From Idiomarina piscisalsi (GTDB lineage Bacteria; Pseudomonadota; Gammaproteobacteria; Enterobacterales; Alteromonadaceae): a DNA stretch of 64,000 nucleotides. This document shows, piece after piece, positions 63,784 to 64,000 of the stretch (positions within the stretch are counted from its first letter, which is position 1; the number at the start of each line of letters is the position of its first letter). Where the stretch lies: the NCBI RefSeq assembly GCF_002211765.1, contig NZ_CP022133.1:186001-250000 (forward strand), given 5' to 3'. The position numbers and the translations under genes are program-made. The notes beneath the pieces are model-generated. The model did not search any database. It was not told where the DNA came from and saw only the letters and a program-made list of their open reading frames with translations.

Positions 63784-64000
63784 ATGGCTCGCGTAACTGT
63801 AGAAGATGCTGTAGACCGTGTAGGTAACCGTTTTGATTTAATCTTGTTAGCGTCACGCCGCGCGCGTCAACTAGCTAATGGTAAAGAGCCACTCGTTGAA
63901 ACTAAAAACGAAAAACCAACCGTTATTGCGTTGCGTGAAATTGAGCACGGCTTAATTGATGGCGAACGCTTAGACGTAGAAGAGCAAGCGGCTCAGCAAG
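63784..64000 (+). CDS. rpoZ: RNA polymerase omega subunit (partial, runs off the window)
   Basis: The first 72 codons are in the window: [38 protein letters not shown] and [16 protein letters not shown] match omega throughout. Omega supports assembly of RNA polymerase and ppGpp response. GTGGGAG lies some ten bases before the ATG. It follows gmk by 63 bases, and spoT would be expected next. Confidence 0.96.
   Translation, partial: MARVTVEDAVDRVGNRFDLILLASRRARQLANGKEPLVETKNEKPTVIALREIEHGLIDGERLDVEEQAAQQ

Noticed and set aside
1..64000. Insertion sequences, prophage, CRISPR arrays, tRNA or rRNA genes, toxin-antitoxin or restriction genes.
   Set aside because: No transposase, integrase, repeat-spacer pattern, cloverleaf or known defence gene was found on either strand.

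Overview
The window reads as chromosomal DNA of a marine gammaproteobacterium of the Idiomarina/Alteromonadales type. This rests on the gene set (typA, glnA-ntrB-ntrC, cpxRA-like pair, rph-pyrE, yicC, gmk-rpoZ, smrA, trmL, fieF), on the many TonB-dependent receptors and secreted proteins, and on a close homologue of photoactive yellow protein next to its chromophore ligase, a combination I associate with Idiomarina. I see no phage, insertion sequence, CRISPR array, rRNA or tRNA.

Layout. 1-4.2 kb: MgtC-like protein, an orphan AcrR/TtgR-type repressor, DUF3081 protein, hemolysin-III protein, typA. 4.2-8.5 kb: nitrogen control unit glnA-ntrB-ntrC with two NtrC sites and a sigma-54 promoter before glnA and a third NtrC site over the ntrB promoter. 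8.5-13 kb: CpxR/CpxA-like pair, lysophospholipase, fieF, trmL. 13-21.7 kb: the most unusual region, described below. 21.7-25.3 kb: pyrE, rph, smrA, yicC, a DEDDh exonuclease. 25.3-38 kb: mostly single housekeeping or stress genes (CaCA exchanger, DUF885 lipoprotein, ABC exporter, parvulin, Tag-like glycosylase, MFS, diguanylate cyclase, small lipoproteins, YjbQ, GNAT). 38-43.9 kb: LOG protein and an YhiI-RbbA-YhhJ ABC export operon. 44-47 kb: pgsB-pgsC-pgsW-type poly-gamma-glutamate genes. 47-58 kb: YjdM/PhnA zinc ribbon, SLC13 transporter, ATP-grasp protein, a Fur-type TonB receptor, META lipoprotein, NsrR, secreted amidohydrolase, MaoC protein, BCCT transporter. 58-63 kb: PAS-PAS protein with a degenerate GGDEF domain, p-coumarate:CoA ligase and photoactive yellow protein, TetR regulator, CynX-type MFS. 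63-64 kb: gmk and the start of rpoZ.

Main point of interest. Between 13.0 and 21.7 kb a secreted cyanophycinase is divergent from an operon of TonB-dependent receptor, YfcC-type inner-membrane transporter, isoaspartyl dipeptidase and a double-domain periplasmic binding protein. The set makes a coherent pathway for scavenging external cyanophycin: cleavage outside the cytoplasm to beta-Asp-Arg, uptake over both membranes, and hydrolysis to Asp and Arg. In this sequence the transporter and the dipeptidase each carry one single-base deletion frameshift, and the dipeptidase also lacks the first His of its HxH metal motif, so the inner half of the pathway looks broken here while the outer half is intact. 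The divergent intergenic region holds several inverted repeats that could be operators or a structured leader.

Other points worth attention are a possibly leaderless ntrB transcript, a 16-bp perfect inverted repeat between the pgs genes and the RbbA operon, pgs genes without pgsA, and the degenerate GGDEF protein beside the photoreceptor genes. All calls come from reading the sequence and from memory of protein families; no searches were run.
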